The notes beneath the pieces are model-generated. The model did no database searches, had not been told where the DNA came from, and saw nothing but the letters and a program-made list of their open reading frames with translations. Positions 18,142-26,705 of a stretch of 64,000 nt of DNA are shown here, piece by piece. Made by a program: the position numbers and the translations under genes. The stretch lies in assembly GCF_007421925.1 (NCBI RefSeq), contig NZ_QMDX01000002.1, forward strand, positions 380,281-444,280, given 5' to 3'. The DNA comes from Haloglomus irregulare. Its GTDB lineage: Archaea > Halobacteriota > Halobacteria > Halobacteriales > Haloarculaceae. Positions within the stretch are counted from its first letter, which is position 1. The number at the start of each line of letters is the position of its first letter.

Positions 18142-18803
18142 ACGCCCCACCCTTCGTCGCGGTAGGCCGCGTCCCAGAACCGGTACTCGTAGCGCGCCGA
18201 CGTGTGGAACAGCTCCCGGTAGCGGTCGCGCGTCCGTTCGGGCGCATCCGCGGCGACGTCGTCCAGTAGCGCCCGGCACCAGTCGGCCAGCTCGGCGAAC
18301 TCCTCGCCCGTGTACGTCTCGATCCACTGTGCGTACCGCTCCTCGTCGGGCAGCCCGTCGGCCGCCAGCCGCTCGGCCGTCTCGTTGAACCCCCACATAC
18401 ACGGCAGCAGCGCCGCCACGAGGTCGCCGAAGCTCCCGAGCGCGGCGACACGGACGAGGAAGTCCGTGTACCCGCGCGTAGTGGGGGAGGGTTCGGTCGC
18501 CTCCAGCTCCGTCTCGGGGATGCCGAACTCGGCGGCGTACGACCGGTGGAGGTCCATCTCCGTGTGGAGCGTCTCGTGGAGCAGTTCGGCGAAGGTGCCC
18601 ATCCGGCCCACGTCGGGGGCCTTCGCCGCGCCCAGCGCGAAGACGCGGTTGTACTCCACCAGGTAGACGTAGTCCTGCTTCACCCAGCGCCGGAACGGCT
18701 CGGGGTCGAGCGTCCCGTCGCCGATGCCCGCGACCATCGGATGGTCGACGATACCCGACACGACCTCGTCGTGCAACGGTGCCAGTTCGTCCGTGAACAC
18801 CAT
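18138..18803 (-). CDS. tenA: Thiaminase II / aminopyrimidine aminohydrolase (TenA_C)
   Basis: 221 residues. The catalytic cysteine is Cys135 in AALLPCMWGF, the same number as in Bacillus TenA. Asp44 in WVKQDYVYLVEYNR, Tyr112 and the late Glu206 in RYEYRFWDAAY are also in place. The enzyme hydrolyses aminomethyl-pyrimidine breakdown products of thiamin so that the pyrimidine can be reused. It is first in a two-gene leftward unit with the TenA_E-like gene. No thi riboswitch is evident in the 260-base upstream gap, but a TATA/inverted-repeat element is present at 18840-18858. Confidence 0.92.
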   Translation of the reverse strand: MVFTDELAPLHDEVVSGIVDHPMVAGIGDGTLDPEPFRRWVKQDYVYLVEYNRVFALGAAKAPDVGRMGTFAELLHETLHTEMDLHRSYAAEFGIPETELEATEPSPTTRGYTDFLVRVAALGSFGDLVAALLPCMWGFNETAERLAADGLPDEERYAQWIETYTGEEFAELADWCRALLDDVAADAPERTRDRYRELFHTSARYEYRFWDAAYRDEGWGV

Positions 18804-18839
18804 GCCGGCCGTCGGGGCCGACGCGACTTATCAGTTGGT

Positions 18840-18858
18840 GGTATCAGTAGCTTATACC
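18840..18858 (-). promoter_or_regulatory. tenA promoter with overlapping short inverted repeat
   Basis: On the minus strand GGTATAAGC reads as a TATA element about 50 bases before the tenA ATG at 18803. GGTAT (18840-18844) and ATACC (18854-18858) form symmetric arms around it, so a repressor bound here would block TBP. Confidence 0.4.
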
Positions 18859-19065
18859 GGGGGCGCCGGATATCCGCTATCGCAGCCCGTTCTACCCCTA
18901 CACGGTAGATACGCGGTGCATAAGACATCTGACGGGGAGAGAACACGGCTGTATGGGATGCACATGTGATATCTACCCGATTCTCGGGCAGCACCGTACC
19001 GCTCCCGACGGACCCGTCGCAGTGCCCGAACCGTCACCGGAAAGTAGCGCCCGTCCCCACTCCAG

Positions 19066-20043
19066 GTGATGACGGAGGCCGGGGCCACGCCCGACGAACC
19101 CGAGGAGGACGACGCGCCCGCGCTCCCGGACGACCCCGCGGCGGTCGAGGCGGTCCGCGAGGCGCTCGTCGACTGGTACGAGGCCGACCACCGGTCGTTC
19201 CCCTGGCGCGAGACCGAGGACCCGTACGAGATCCTCGTCTCCGAGGTGATGAGCCAGCAGACACAGTTGGACCGCGTCGTCGAGGCCTGGCACGACTTCC
19301 TCGATGAGTGGCCGACCGTTGCGGACCTGGCGGCGGCCGACCGCGCCGACGTCGTCGGTTTCTGGACGAGTCACTCGCTGGGCTACAACAACCGCGCCAA
19401 GTACCTCCACGAGGCCGCGGGACAGGTCGTCGACGGCGCCGTCGAGGGCGTCGAGGCGGGCGCGTTCCCCCGCACTCCGGAGGGACTGCAGGAACTGATG
19501 GGTGTCGGACCGTACACGGCTAACGCGGTCGCCTCCTTCGCGTTCAACGAGGGTGACGCGGTCGTGGACACGAACGTCAAGCGCGTGCTCCACCGGGCGT
19601 TCGACACCCCCGACGACGACGCGGCGTTCGAGCGCGTCGCCGCGGCGCTCATGCCCGCCGGCGAGTCGCGGGTCTGGAACAACGCCATCATGGAACTCGG
19701 TGGGGTCGCCTGCGGGAAGGCGCCCCGCTGCGACGAGGCCGGCTGCCCGTGGCGCGAGTGGTGCCATGCCTATGCCACGAACGACTTCACCGCGCCGGAC
19801 GTCCCGACCCAGCCCGAGTTCGAGGGGTCACGCCGGCAGATGCGCGGCCGGGTCGTCCGCACCCTGCAGGAGGCCGACGAACTGGCGCTCGACCGGCTGG
19901 GCCCGAAGGTCCGGGTCGACTACACCCCGGACGGCGAGTACGGCCGGGCGTGGCTCCGTGACCTCCTCTCCGACCTCGCCGACGACGGGCTGGTCGAGCT
20001 GGAGGACCGTGAGGGCGACACCGTCGCCCGCCTCCGGCGCTGA
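19066..20043 (+). CDS. mutY: A/G-specific adenine DNA glycosylase
   Basis: 325 residues; GTG 19066 and ATG 19069 are adjacent possible starts. MutY removes adenine mispaired with 8-oxoguanine. The catalytic glutamate lies in SEVMSQQTQLDRV. The helix-hairpin-helix is LMGVGPYTANAVASF, followed by the catalytic Asp in AVVDTNVKRVL. Four cysteines of the iron-sulfur loop follow as CGKAPRCDEAGCPWREWC, spaced 5-4-5 rather than the bacterial 6-2-5. The C-terminal domain is short and has no full NUDIX-like 8-oxoG reader, as usual in Halobacteria. It is divergent from the tenA pair. Confidence 0.92.
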   Translation: MMTEAGATPDEPEEDDAPALPDDPAAVEAVREALVDWYEADHRSFPWRETEDPYEILVSEVMSQQTQLDRVVEAWHDFLDEWPTVADLAAADRADVVGFWTSHSLGYNNRAKYLHEAAGQVVDGAVEGVEAGAFPRTPEGLQELMGVGPYTANAVASFAFNEGDAVVDTNVKRVLHRAFDTPDDDAAFERVAAALMPAGESRVWNNAIMELGGVACGKAPRCDEAGCPWREWCHAYATNDFTAPDVPTQPEFEGSRRQMRGRVVRTLQEADELALDRLGPKVRVDYTPDGEYGRAWLRDLLSDLADDGLVELEDREGDTVARLRR

Positions 20044-20259
20044 GGCGGGCGACCGGCCCTACGGGGGCGGTGTCGGGTCCGGCGAACCCGCCGTCGGGCT
20101 GCCGGCTCCACACCCGCTGTCGCCCGGTCGTCCGACCCGACGACCCCGATATCGAGCAGGGCGTCTCCCGCGCGCTCCTCACGTTCCGGGACCGCGTCGC
20201 AGTGGACGGCCCGCCCGAGTCCGGTGACCGAGCACACCGGCCGACCGTTCCCTGGTCGC

Positions 20260-20457
20260 TCAGTCGACGGACGGTAACGTGCCCCGCCGCCGCTTCGCGC
20301 GCCGCCGGTACTCCCCGTTCGGGTCCTCGGGGCTGAACGGCGCGGGGGCGCTGTTGACCGCGTCGGCGCCACACTCCGGGCACTCGTCGCCGAGCGTGTA
20401 GACCGGCCGGTCGTGGACCGCGCGCCAGTCGGAACAGACGTGGATGTCGGATTTCAT
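20260..20457 (-). CDS. nop10: H/ACA ribonucleoprotein component Nop10
   Basis: 65 residues. The N-terminal zinc ribbon carries HVCSDW and DECPECGADAV. The conserved Nop10 core APAPFSPEDPNGEYRR follows, then a basic tail that lies along the pseudouridine synthase Cbf5. The protein is part of the H/ACA complex for guided rRNA pseudouridylation. It is 66 bases behind aIF2-alpha on the same strand, the standard archaeal order. The proteasome-assembly chaperone gene that often follows is absent here. Confidence 0.93.
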   Translation of the reverse strand: MKSDIHVCSDWRAVHDRPVYTLGDECPECGADAVNSAPAPFSPEDPNGEYRRRAKRRRGTLPSVD

Positions 20458-20523
20458 TCGAAACCACTCCGTTCGTCGATACTCCGGTGCTCCCGTCGGA
20501 TATCCGGCATGGATGGCCGCCGT

Positions 20524-21324
20524 CTACTCCTCCTCGGTGCGGCGGTCGCGGTGGAACTCGCCGGTGCCCCCGACCGACTCGATGGTCTCGCGGGCGCGGC
20601 CGGCAGCGGCCTCGAGCTCCGATTCGGCGGTCTTGTAGCTTGGCGCCTGCACCCGGATGCGGTACTCCGGTGCGCCGACGTAGGTGACCTCCAGGTCGAC
20701 CTCATCGGGCACCTCGCCGTTGCCCCCGGCCACGGTCAGCGCCTCGCGCACGTCCTCGACGCCGCCCGGGCCGGGTGCGCGCAGGTCGACGTAACCCGAC
20801 ACCTGGACGTACGGCACCGAGACGTTCTCACGGGCGGTCCCGACGATGGCCTCGACGTCCTCGTCGGAGAGGTCGGTGTCCTCGAGCGCCTCCGCGCCGT
20901 GGATGGCGGCCTGCTCGAAGCCGTCGTACAGCGAGCCAAAGGCGCCGAACAGCGCGTTCGCGACGGTGCTGTACTGCTCGTCGCTCATGTCCTCGCCGAA
21001 GGCCAGCTCCATCCACTTCTCGGCCTTCTGCTCGGACTTCCACTCCTGGATCTTGTCGCTCCGCTGGTGGTCGTTGACGTCCTTGATGGAGAGGTCGATC
21101 TGCTGGGCGTCCTCGTCGATCTCCAGCACCTTGCAGACGACGCGCTCGTCGACGCCGACGTGGTCGCGGACGTTCTTGATCCAGCCGGAGGCGACCTCGC
21201 TGACGTGGACGAGTCCGCGCTTGTCCTCGTACTCCTCGAGGTCGACGAACACGCCGAAGTCCTCGATCTCGTCGACCCGGCCGACGACGAGCTCCCCGGG
21301 CTCGGGATAGCCGCTGAACTTCAT
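20524..21324 (-). CDS. eif2a: Translation initiation factor 2 subunit alpha
   Basis: 266 residues from ATG 21324; the extra upstream codons are basic and non-conserved. The N-terminal S1/OB domain is plain: [53 protein letters not shown] helical domain and a C-terminal alpha/beta domain ([29 protein letters not shown]) follow. With the gamma and beta subunits it delivers initiator tRNA to the ribosome. It is probably co-transcribed with nop10. The ribosomal L44e and S27e genes common upstream in other archaea are not here. Confidence 0.94.
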   Translation of the reverse strand: MKFSGYPEPGELVVGRVDEIEDFGVFVDLEEYEDKRGLVHVSEVASGWIKNVRDHVGVDERVVCKVLEIDEDAQQIDLSIKDVNDHQRSDKIQEWKSEQKAEKWMELAFGEDMSDEQYSTVANALFGAFGSLYDGFEQAAIHGAEALEDTDLSDEDVEAIVGTARENVSVPYVQVSGYVDLRAPGPGGVEDVREALTVAGGNGEVPDEVDLEVTYVGAPEYRIRVQAPSYKTAESELEAAAGRARETIESVGGTGEFHRDRRTEEE

Positions 21325-21391
21325 ACCCGGCTGTTGCCAGCAGACGGGGATAAACCCACCGAGAGCCGCGACCGGGGCGCCTCGACGCCCG

Positions 21392-21802
21392 CTACCGACG
21401 GACCGAGAGGAAGACGAACCCGACGACGACCGCCATCCCGACGCTCCCGAGGACGAAGGCAAGGCCGTCGGAGAACCCGCTCCGTCGGAGCGAGACGATG
21501 GCGGTCAGCGTCACCGCCAGGGCGACCGTGGTCGCGCCCGCCCAGAACGCCCCCAGCCGGAGGCGGTTCCGCCAGGGTGACCGGGTCTCGCGCTCGTGGT
21601 CCTCCAGCAGCGTGTGGCCGGCCTCCTCGGCGCTCGTGGGCGCGTTGAGGACGCCGTCCGGCAGGTCCTCCGGGTCGTCCGCCGGGGCATCGTCGGCGCG
21701 CCTCTGACCTGTCTCCCCCTCCACACCGGTGACGGCCGCCTCCACGTCGGCGTCGGTCGCCCCGGGCCCCCCGTCGCTGTCCCCGTGTGGCGACTCGTCC
21801 AT
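21392..21802 (-). CDS. Acidic-tailed two-helix membrane protein, unknown
   Basis: 136 residues. The first ~75 residues are highly acidic and probably disordered or cytoplasmic ([20 protein letters not shown]). [11 protein letters not shown] introduces two membrane helices at about 85-105 and 114-132. The protein ends in SVRR. Composition is strongly halophilic, which supports coding. No domain is recognised. It ends 67 bases before aIF2-alpha on the same strand and starts 99 bases from the divergent OsmC gene. Confidence 0.65.
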   Translation of the reverse strand: MDESPHGDSDGGPGATDADVEAAVTGVEGETGQRRADDAPADDPEDLPDGVLNAPTSAEEAGHTLLEDHERETRSPWRNRLRLGAFWAGATTVALAVTLTAIVSLRRSGFSDGLAFVLGSVGMAVVVGFVFLSVRR

Positions 21803-21901
21803 GTCCCGGGCTTCTGGTGGAGGGGGAAAAACCGTTGTGGCACCCGCCCGCGCCGACCGGGGACAACGTTTACGTCAGAGTCGCGAGTCGTTGCACGCGT
21901 C

Positions 21902-22303
21902 ATGGCGGATATCGAGTCCACAACGACGAACGACCCGGGCTTTCACGCCCTGAGCCGCGTCGGCGATTTCGAGCTGAGTATCGATGCCACCACCGAGGAT
22001 GGGCCCTCCCCGAACGAGGTCCTGGTCGCGGACTACGCCTCCTGCTACACCTTCGCCTTCCGGGCCGGCGCCCAGCGAAACGACTACGACGAACTCGGCA
22101 GGATCCAGACGGACGCCTCCGCCGATGTCGACGACGACGACGACCTCGAGTCCATCAGCTTCGAGATGCACGTCGAGGCCGACCTCGACGAGGAGGAGCA
22201 GGCGGAGCTCAAGGAGTTGGCCGACGACATCTGCCACGTCCACGCCGCACTGAAGGAGCACCTCTACGCCGACGTGAACATCCACCCCGGCGCCGACCTG
22301 TAA
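21902..22303 (+). CDS. OsmC/Ohr family peroxidase-like protein
   Basis: 133 residues from ATG 21902; the frame upstream is Arg-rich and rejected. Both redox cysteines are visible: DYASCYTFAF at about residue 48 and DDICHVHAAL at about 115. GPSPNEVLVADYASC is the classical OsmC approach to the first Cys. Family members reduce organic hydroperoxides or act on lipoyl-type thiols. The acidic insertion SADVDDDDDLESI is a halophilic loop. It may be followed by rpo11 without shared control (78 bases). Confidence 0.9.
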   Translation: MADIESTTTNDPGFHALSRVGDFELSIDATTEDGPSPNEVLVADYASCYTFAFRAGAQRNDYDELGRIQTDASADVDDDDDLESISFEMHVEADLDEEEQAELKELADDICHVHAALKEHLYADVNIHPGADL

Positions 22304-22381
22304 CCGGCCCGCCGTTCGCCGCGCGGTCCCGGCCGAACGTCCTCCGCAAGGTCTATTGCCGGCTGCTAGCTACGTTCGACC

Positions 22382-22666
22382 ATGGACCTGCGTGTCATCG
22401 AGAGCGAGGAGGCGGAACTCTCCATCGAAATCGCCGGCGAGGACCACACCTTCATGAACGTGCTGAAGGAGGCGCTGCTGGAGACCGAGGGCGTCGGCGC
22501 GGCCACCTACGACATGAACCCCGAACAGTCCGGTGGTCAGACCGACCCCATCCTCACAATCAAGACCGAGGAGGACACGGCCCCGCTGGACGCGCTGGAA
22601 ACGGCGGCACGGAACGTCCGTGACAAGACCGACAGCTTCCGCACCGCGTTCGAGGCCGCCGCCTGA
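22382..22666 (+). CDS. rpo11: DNA-directed RNA polymerase subunit Rpo11 (subunit L)
   Basis: 94 residues. The alpha-like dimerisation motif is plain: [19 protein letters not shown] near residues 20-38 and the [12 protein letters not shown] strand. It pairs with Rpo3 to nucleate the archaeal RNA polymerase, equivalent to eukaryotic Rpb11. The C-terminal helix ([19 protein letters not shown]) is typical. The gene converges on hisF with a 182-base gap. Confidence 0.95.
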   Translation: MDLRVIESEEAELSIEIAGEDHTFMNVLKEALLETEGVGAATYDMNPEQSGGQTDPILTIKTEEDTAPLDALETAARNVRDKTDSFRTAFEAAA

Positions 22667-22848
22667 GTCCCGTCCCCCTCTGCTCCTGACCCCGCGAGCC
22701 CCGCAACCGTGCGGTGAGCGCAGCGCGCTGTGGGGCTGGACCCCGGGACGATTCCGCCCGACTGCCTCCCGACGGACGGCTCCGGGCTGCCCCCTGCCGC
22801 GTCCCCGGCGCCGGAACGACGGCCCGCCCTCACCGGCCGGGCGTCGGC

Positions 22849-23664
22849 TCAGCGCCGGACGGGGACACCCCGCTCGTCGAGGTAGCGCTTGACCTCGTCG
22901 ATGGAGTGCTCGTCGAAGTGGAAGATGCTCGCCGCGAGCGCGGCGTCGGCGCCGGCCTCGGTGAACACCTCGTAGGCGTCTTCGGGCCCGCCACAGCCCG
23001 AGGAGGCGATGACGGGCGTGGAGACGGCATCGCAGACCGCGCGGGTCAGCGGGATGTCGTAGCCGTCCTTGGTGCCGTCGGCGTCGATGGAGTTGACGAA
23101 CAGTTCGCCGGCGCCGCGCTCCTCGGCCTCCGCGCTCCACGCGACCACGTCCGTGCCGGTCCCCTCGCGGCCGCCCTTGACGGTGCACTCGAACCAGCAG
23201 GACTCCCCGTCGACCTGCTCGTAGTGCTCGCCCCCCTCGTCGTAGCGGCGGCGGGCGTCGACGCTGATGACGATGGCCTGGCTACCGACGGACTCGGCCC
23301 CCTCCGTGATGAGCCCCGGTCGCTGGAGCGCGCCCGTGTTGATGGAGACCTTGTCCGCGCCGGCACGAAGCGTCTCCACGATGTCGGCCTTCGTCCGGAT
23401 GCCGCCGCCGACGGTCAGCGGGATGAAGACCTCGTCGGCGACGGCCGAGACGGTATCGAGCATCGTCTCGCGGCCGTCGGCCGAGGCGGTGATGTCGAGG
23501 AAGACGAACTCGTCGGCGCCGGCGCGGTTGTACGCGCGAGCCATCTCCACCGGGTCGCCGGTGTACTGCAGGTCCTCGAAGTTGACCCCCGTGTACACCT
23601 TCGCGTCGCCGTTCTCGTCCAGGTCGACGTCGATACAGGGGATGATTCGCTTGGTGAGGGTCAT
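22849..23664 (-). CDS. hisF: Imidazole glycerol phosphate synthase cyclase subunit
   Basis: 271 residues. The TIM barrel opens with TKRIIPCIDVDLD, where the catalytic Asp follows the Ile-Pro-Cys strand. The second catalytic Asp lies in VNSIDADGTKDGYD. Phosphate-binding loops are VGGGIRTKADI and SSGCGGPEDAY. It closes the imidazole ring from PRFAR using ammonia from HisH. A ~20-residue insertion around YDEGGEHYEQVDGESCWFE is a usual haloarchaeal difference. No other his genes are nearby, as is common in Halobacteria. Confidence 0.96.
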   Translation of the reverse strand: MTLTKRIIPCIDVDLDENGDAKVYTGVNFEDLQYTGDPVEMARAYNRAGADEFVFLDITASADGRETMLDTVSAVADEVFIPLTVGGGIRTKADIVETLRAGADKVSINTGALQRPGLITEGAESVGSQAIVISVDARRRYDEGGEHYEQVDGESCWFECTVKGGREGTGTDVVAWSAEAEERGAGELFVNSIDADGTKDGYDIPLTRAVCDAVSTPVIASSGCGGPEDAYEVFTEAGADAALAASIFHFDEHSIDEVKRYLDERGVPVRR

Positions 23665-23903
23665 CCGAGTTCTACCTCACCGGTGGCGGCGGCCGGGTTT
23701 GACGGTGACGGTTATCGGTGTCGTCGCGGGTTCGCGTGCCCCGCCGGCCCCCGACCGAGCACCCCTCGCCGGGGGGCGAAGGAACACTCATTTACCGGGG
23801 ACACGCATCACCCCTTCAGGGCGAGCGGGCCCGTGCCCTCGGGCCGTCGGGGCGGGTCCGCGACCGACGAGGCCGTCCGCGACGGCGGCTACACGAACAC
23901 GAC

Positions 23904-25097
23904 ATGAACGAACGGACGCGCGAGTATCTCCGGGGCCGGTTCGGCGACCACTACCGGCAGGTCTCCATCGAGCCGCCGCCGCGCGCCAACGAGCGCGAGT
24001 GGGGCTACATCCCCTTCTCCGAGGGCGGGACGCGGATGGTCCGCCACCGGGCGTGGATCGACCTCGTCGGCGGCGCCGACGACCTCGCGGACGCGCTGGC
24101 CGACGACTCCGTGCGGCCCCAGCACGTCTACTACTCGGCCGGGAGCTACGACGACCCCGGGGCGAACTCGATGGGGCGGAAGGGGTGGCGCGGGTCGGAC
24201 CTCGTCTTCGACCTCGACGCCGACCACCTGCCGGGGGTCGACCCCGAAGCGGCGACGTACGCGGAGATGCTGGCGACCTGCAAGGAGGCGCTGTTGCGGC
24301 TGCTCGACATCCTGGCGGGGGACTTCGGCTTCACCGATACCGACGTCGTCTTCTCCGGCGGCCGGGGGTACCACGTCCACGTCCGGCGCGCGGACGTCCA
24401 GTCGCTGGACCGGAGCGCCCGTGGCGAGATCGCGACCTACGTCCGCGGTTCCGAGGTCGAGTTCGAGGACCTCGTCCGCACGGAGGCGGTCGGCGGGGCG
24501 GCCGGGCGGACGAGCCCGGCCGAGAAGCGGACGCTGCCGCCCGAGGGCGGCTGGAGCGGCCGGCTTCACGAGCGCCTGGAGGCGTTCGTGGACGAGCTCG
24601 TGGCGATGGACGAGGACGCGGCGCTCGAACGCCTGCGGGCGTTCGACAACGTCGGCGAGAAGAAGGCGGCGGGCGCGCTGCGCGCCATGCGGGAGAACCG
24701 CGAGGCCATCGCCGCCGGCAACGTCGACGTCCACCCGGCCTTCCTCAGCGTGACGCGGACGCTGCTGACCGAGGCGCTGGCCGAGGCGGGCGCGCCCATC
24801 GACGAGCCGGTGACGACGGACATCAACCGGCTCATCCGCCTGCCGGGGAGCCTCCACGGCGGGAGCGGGCTCGCGGTCACGCCGCTCGACCGCGACGAAC
24901 TGGCCGACTTCGACCCGCTCGACGACGCCGTCCCGGACACCTTCCGCCACAACGACATCGCCGTCGAGGTGACCGAGCCGGGGGTGGTGGAGCTGCTCGG
25001 CGATACGTTTAGTATGGAGGCGGGTGAGCACCGAGTGACAGAGGCGCGGGGCGTGTTCCTCATGACGAGGGGGCGCGCCGAGAAGGCACCCGAATGA
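23904..25097 (+). CDS. priS: DNA primase small (catalytic) subunit
   Basis: 397 residues from ATG 23904. The catalytic acidic pair is Asp103/Asp105 in DLVFDLDADHL. Further PriS marks are VVFSGGRGYHVHVR with the active-site His, TTDINRLIRLPGSLHGGSG, and LTRTEAV-like strands around residue 190. With PriL it makes RNA or DNA primers for replication. The last four bases overlap the GINS gene (ATGA), so primase and helicase-factor production are translationally coupled. Confidence 0.95.
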   Translation: MNERTREYLRGRFGDHYRQVSIEPPPRANEREWGYIPFSEGGTRMVRHRAWIDLVGGADDLADALADDSVRPQHVYYSAGSYDDPGANSMGRKGWRGSDLVFDLDADHLPGVDPEAATYAEMLATCKEALLRLLDILAGDFGFTDTDVVFSGGRGYHVHVRRADVQSLDRSARGEIATYVRGSEVEFEDLVRTEAVGGAAGRTSPAEKRTLPPEGGWSGRLHERLEAFVDELVAMDEDAALERLRAFDNVGEKKAAGALRAMRENREAIAAGNVDVHPAFLSVTRTLLTEALAEAGAPIDEPVTTDINRLIRLPGSLHGGSGLAVTPLDRDELADFDPLDDAVPDTFRHNDIAVEVTEPGVVELLGDTFSMEAGEHRVTEARGVFLMTRGRAEKAPE

Positions 25098-26449
25098 TGG
25101 ATCTGGACGAGCTCAGAAGCGCACAGAGCCGGGAACGACAGGCCTCCCAGCTCCAGCACCTGCGCGACGGCTTCTACGAGGAGGCGGCCAGCTTCATCCG
25201 GGGCCTGCGCACGGAGCGCGAGCGCGCCGCCGAAAGCTCCGCCTACGACTTCCCCTACGACGACCCGGAGGTCAAGCGGCTCACCGACGAGATCGGGACC
25301 GCCGAGGAGGTCGTCGAGTCGCTGTACGAGCGCCGCGTCGGGAAGGTGGTCAAGATGGCCTCCTTCGACGCGGCCGGGATGGCCGTCGACGCCGACGGTC
25401 TCACCGCAGAGGAGTCGGACCTGTTCGCTCAGTTGGTCGGCGACATCGAGGCGAACCGGTCGCGCGTCCTCGACGCGCTCGCGGGCAAGGGCGGCGGGTC
25501 GGCGGCCGAGGGGTCGTCCGGGACGGCCGCCGCGGGGAGCACGCCCGGTATCCCGGACGAGGCCGGGGCCGAGCGCGCCGGCGCGTCGGACCAGACAGGG
25601 GGCGACGCTCCGCCCCACGGGGAGGCCCCGGCGCCGGACGAACCGGTCCACATCGGCAACGGACCGGCCGCGGACGGGCCGGTGTCGACGGCCGACGAGG
25701 CGTCGTCCACGGACCAGGCGGCGGACCGCGCGCCGACGCCGGAGGGGGGCGCGGCGGCCGGCCCGGAGACCGACGATGTCGACGCGCAACCGGCCGGCGG
25801 TCCCGGTGACGCGCCGAGCGACGCGATGGATGCAGCGTCGGCGATGGGCGGGGACTCGACGGGTCGCTCCGAGGCGGTTCCCGGCGGCGTGCCGAAGGCC
25901 CCGCCCGAGTCCGGTGTGTCGGCCGCCGAGGCGGACGCGTCGGCCCCTCCGACCGCCGACGACACGACGGCCACGAGCGCGACCGAAGTCGTCACCGACG
26001 ATGCGGGGGTCGAGGATGGCCGGCAACCGGTGCCGCCGGCCGACGGCCCGCAGGGGAGCGACCCGACACCGGAGCCCGGGTCCGGGAGCACGACCGCGGG
26101 AACGTCCGGAACCGACGACCACTCGAGCGGGACGGCGTCGACCGCCGGGACGAGCACGCCCGCCGCCGAGTCGTCGGGGACGGGTGACGGTCCGACCTCG
26201 GGGTCGGACGGGGCCGAACCCGCAGCCGCGGCCCCCGCCGGGAGCGACGCCGGGACCGGCGTCCTCGTCCGCGTGACGACGGACGTGGGCGAGATATTCG
26301 GCGTCGACGGTCGGTCGTACGACCTGTCGGCGGGCGACGTGACGGTGCTCCCGCCGGACAACGCGACGGTGCTGATCGAGGACGGCGCGGCCGAGCGGCT
26401 TCAGTCGGCAGTCCCGTTCTCCGGCGGCAGGTCCTCGACCCGGTCCTGA
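25094..26449 (+). CDS. GINS-family replication protein (Gins51-like) with a very long disordered linker
   Basis: 451 residues. The helical A domain (1 to about 130) begins MDLDELRSAQSRERQASQLQ and ends near VGDIEANRSRVLDAL. The compact B domain occupies about 388-451 (TGVLVRVTTDVGEIFGVDGR to the end). Between them lie about 255 residues of Ala/Gly/Ser/Asp/Pro low-complexity sequence, so the protein is twice the usual length. GINS joins Cdc45/RecJ-like proteins and MCM in the replicative helicase. It is coupled to priS. A close second ATG (25097) could be the true start. Confidence 0.85.
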   Translation: MMDLDELRSAQSRERQASQLQHLRDGFYEEAASFIRGLRTERERAAESSAYDFPYDDPEVKRLTDEIGTAEEVVESLYERRVGKVVKMASFDAAGMAVDADGLTAEESDLFAQLVGDIEANRSRVLDALAGKGGGSAAEGSSGTAAAGSTPGIPDEAGAERAGASDQTGGDAPPHGEAPAPDEPVHIGNGPAADGPVSTADEASSTDQAADRAPTPEGGAAAGPETDDVDAQPAGGPGDAPSDAMDAASAMGGDSTGRSEAVPGGVPKAPPESGVSAAEADASAPPTADDTTATSATEVVTDDAGVEDGRQPVPPADGPQGSDPTPEPGSGSTTAGTSGTDDHSSGTASTAGTSTPAAESSGTGDGPTSGSDGAEPAAAAPAGSDAGTGVLVRVTTDVGEIFGVDGRSYDLSAGDVTVLPPDNATVLIEDGAAERLQSAVPFSGGRSSTRS

Positions 26450-26705
26450 TACCAGCCGTGGATGTGCTCCCGGTTCGAGCCGACGGGAGTGCCGACAGGA
26501 GGACGATGAGCAACAGCGAGAGGACGTCGGCAGAGGCGTCGAGCTGCTCGGACGGCGGAGCACGTGTCCCGGCGTCGTTCGGTACGCCCACCACCCTCAG
26601 GTGGCTCCCGTCCCGCGGCCGCCCACCACGGCGTCGCGGGGCTCCCGTTCCTCGCTCCGTTCCGTTCGGCCGTCCGTGCGGCCCCGGCAACCGGGGTCGG
26701 CCGCG

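Noticed and set aside
18804-18990. Possible thi (TPP) riboswitch before tenA
   Set aside because: I could not find the conserved TPP-binding segments or the expected stems; only a TATA/inverted repeat is supported.
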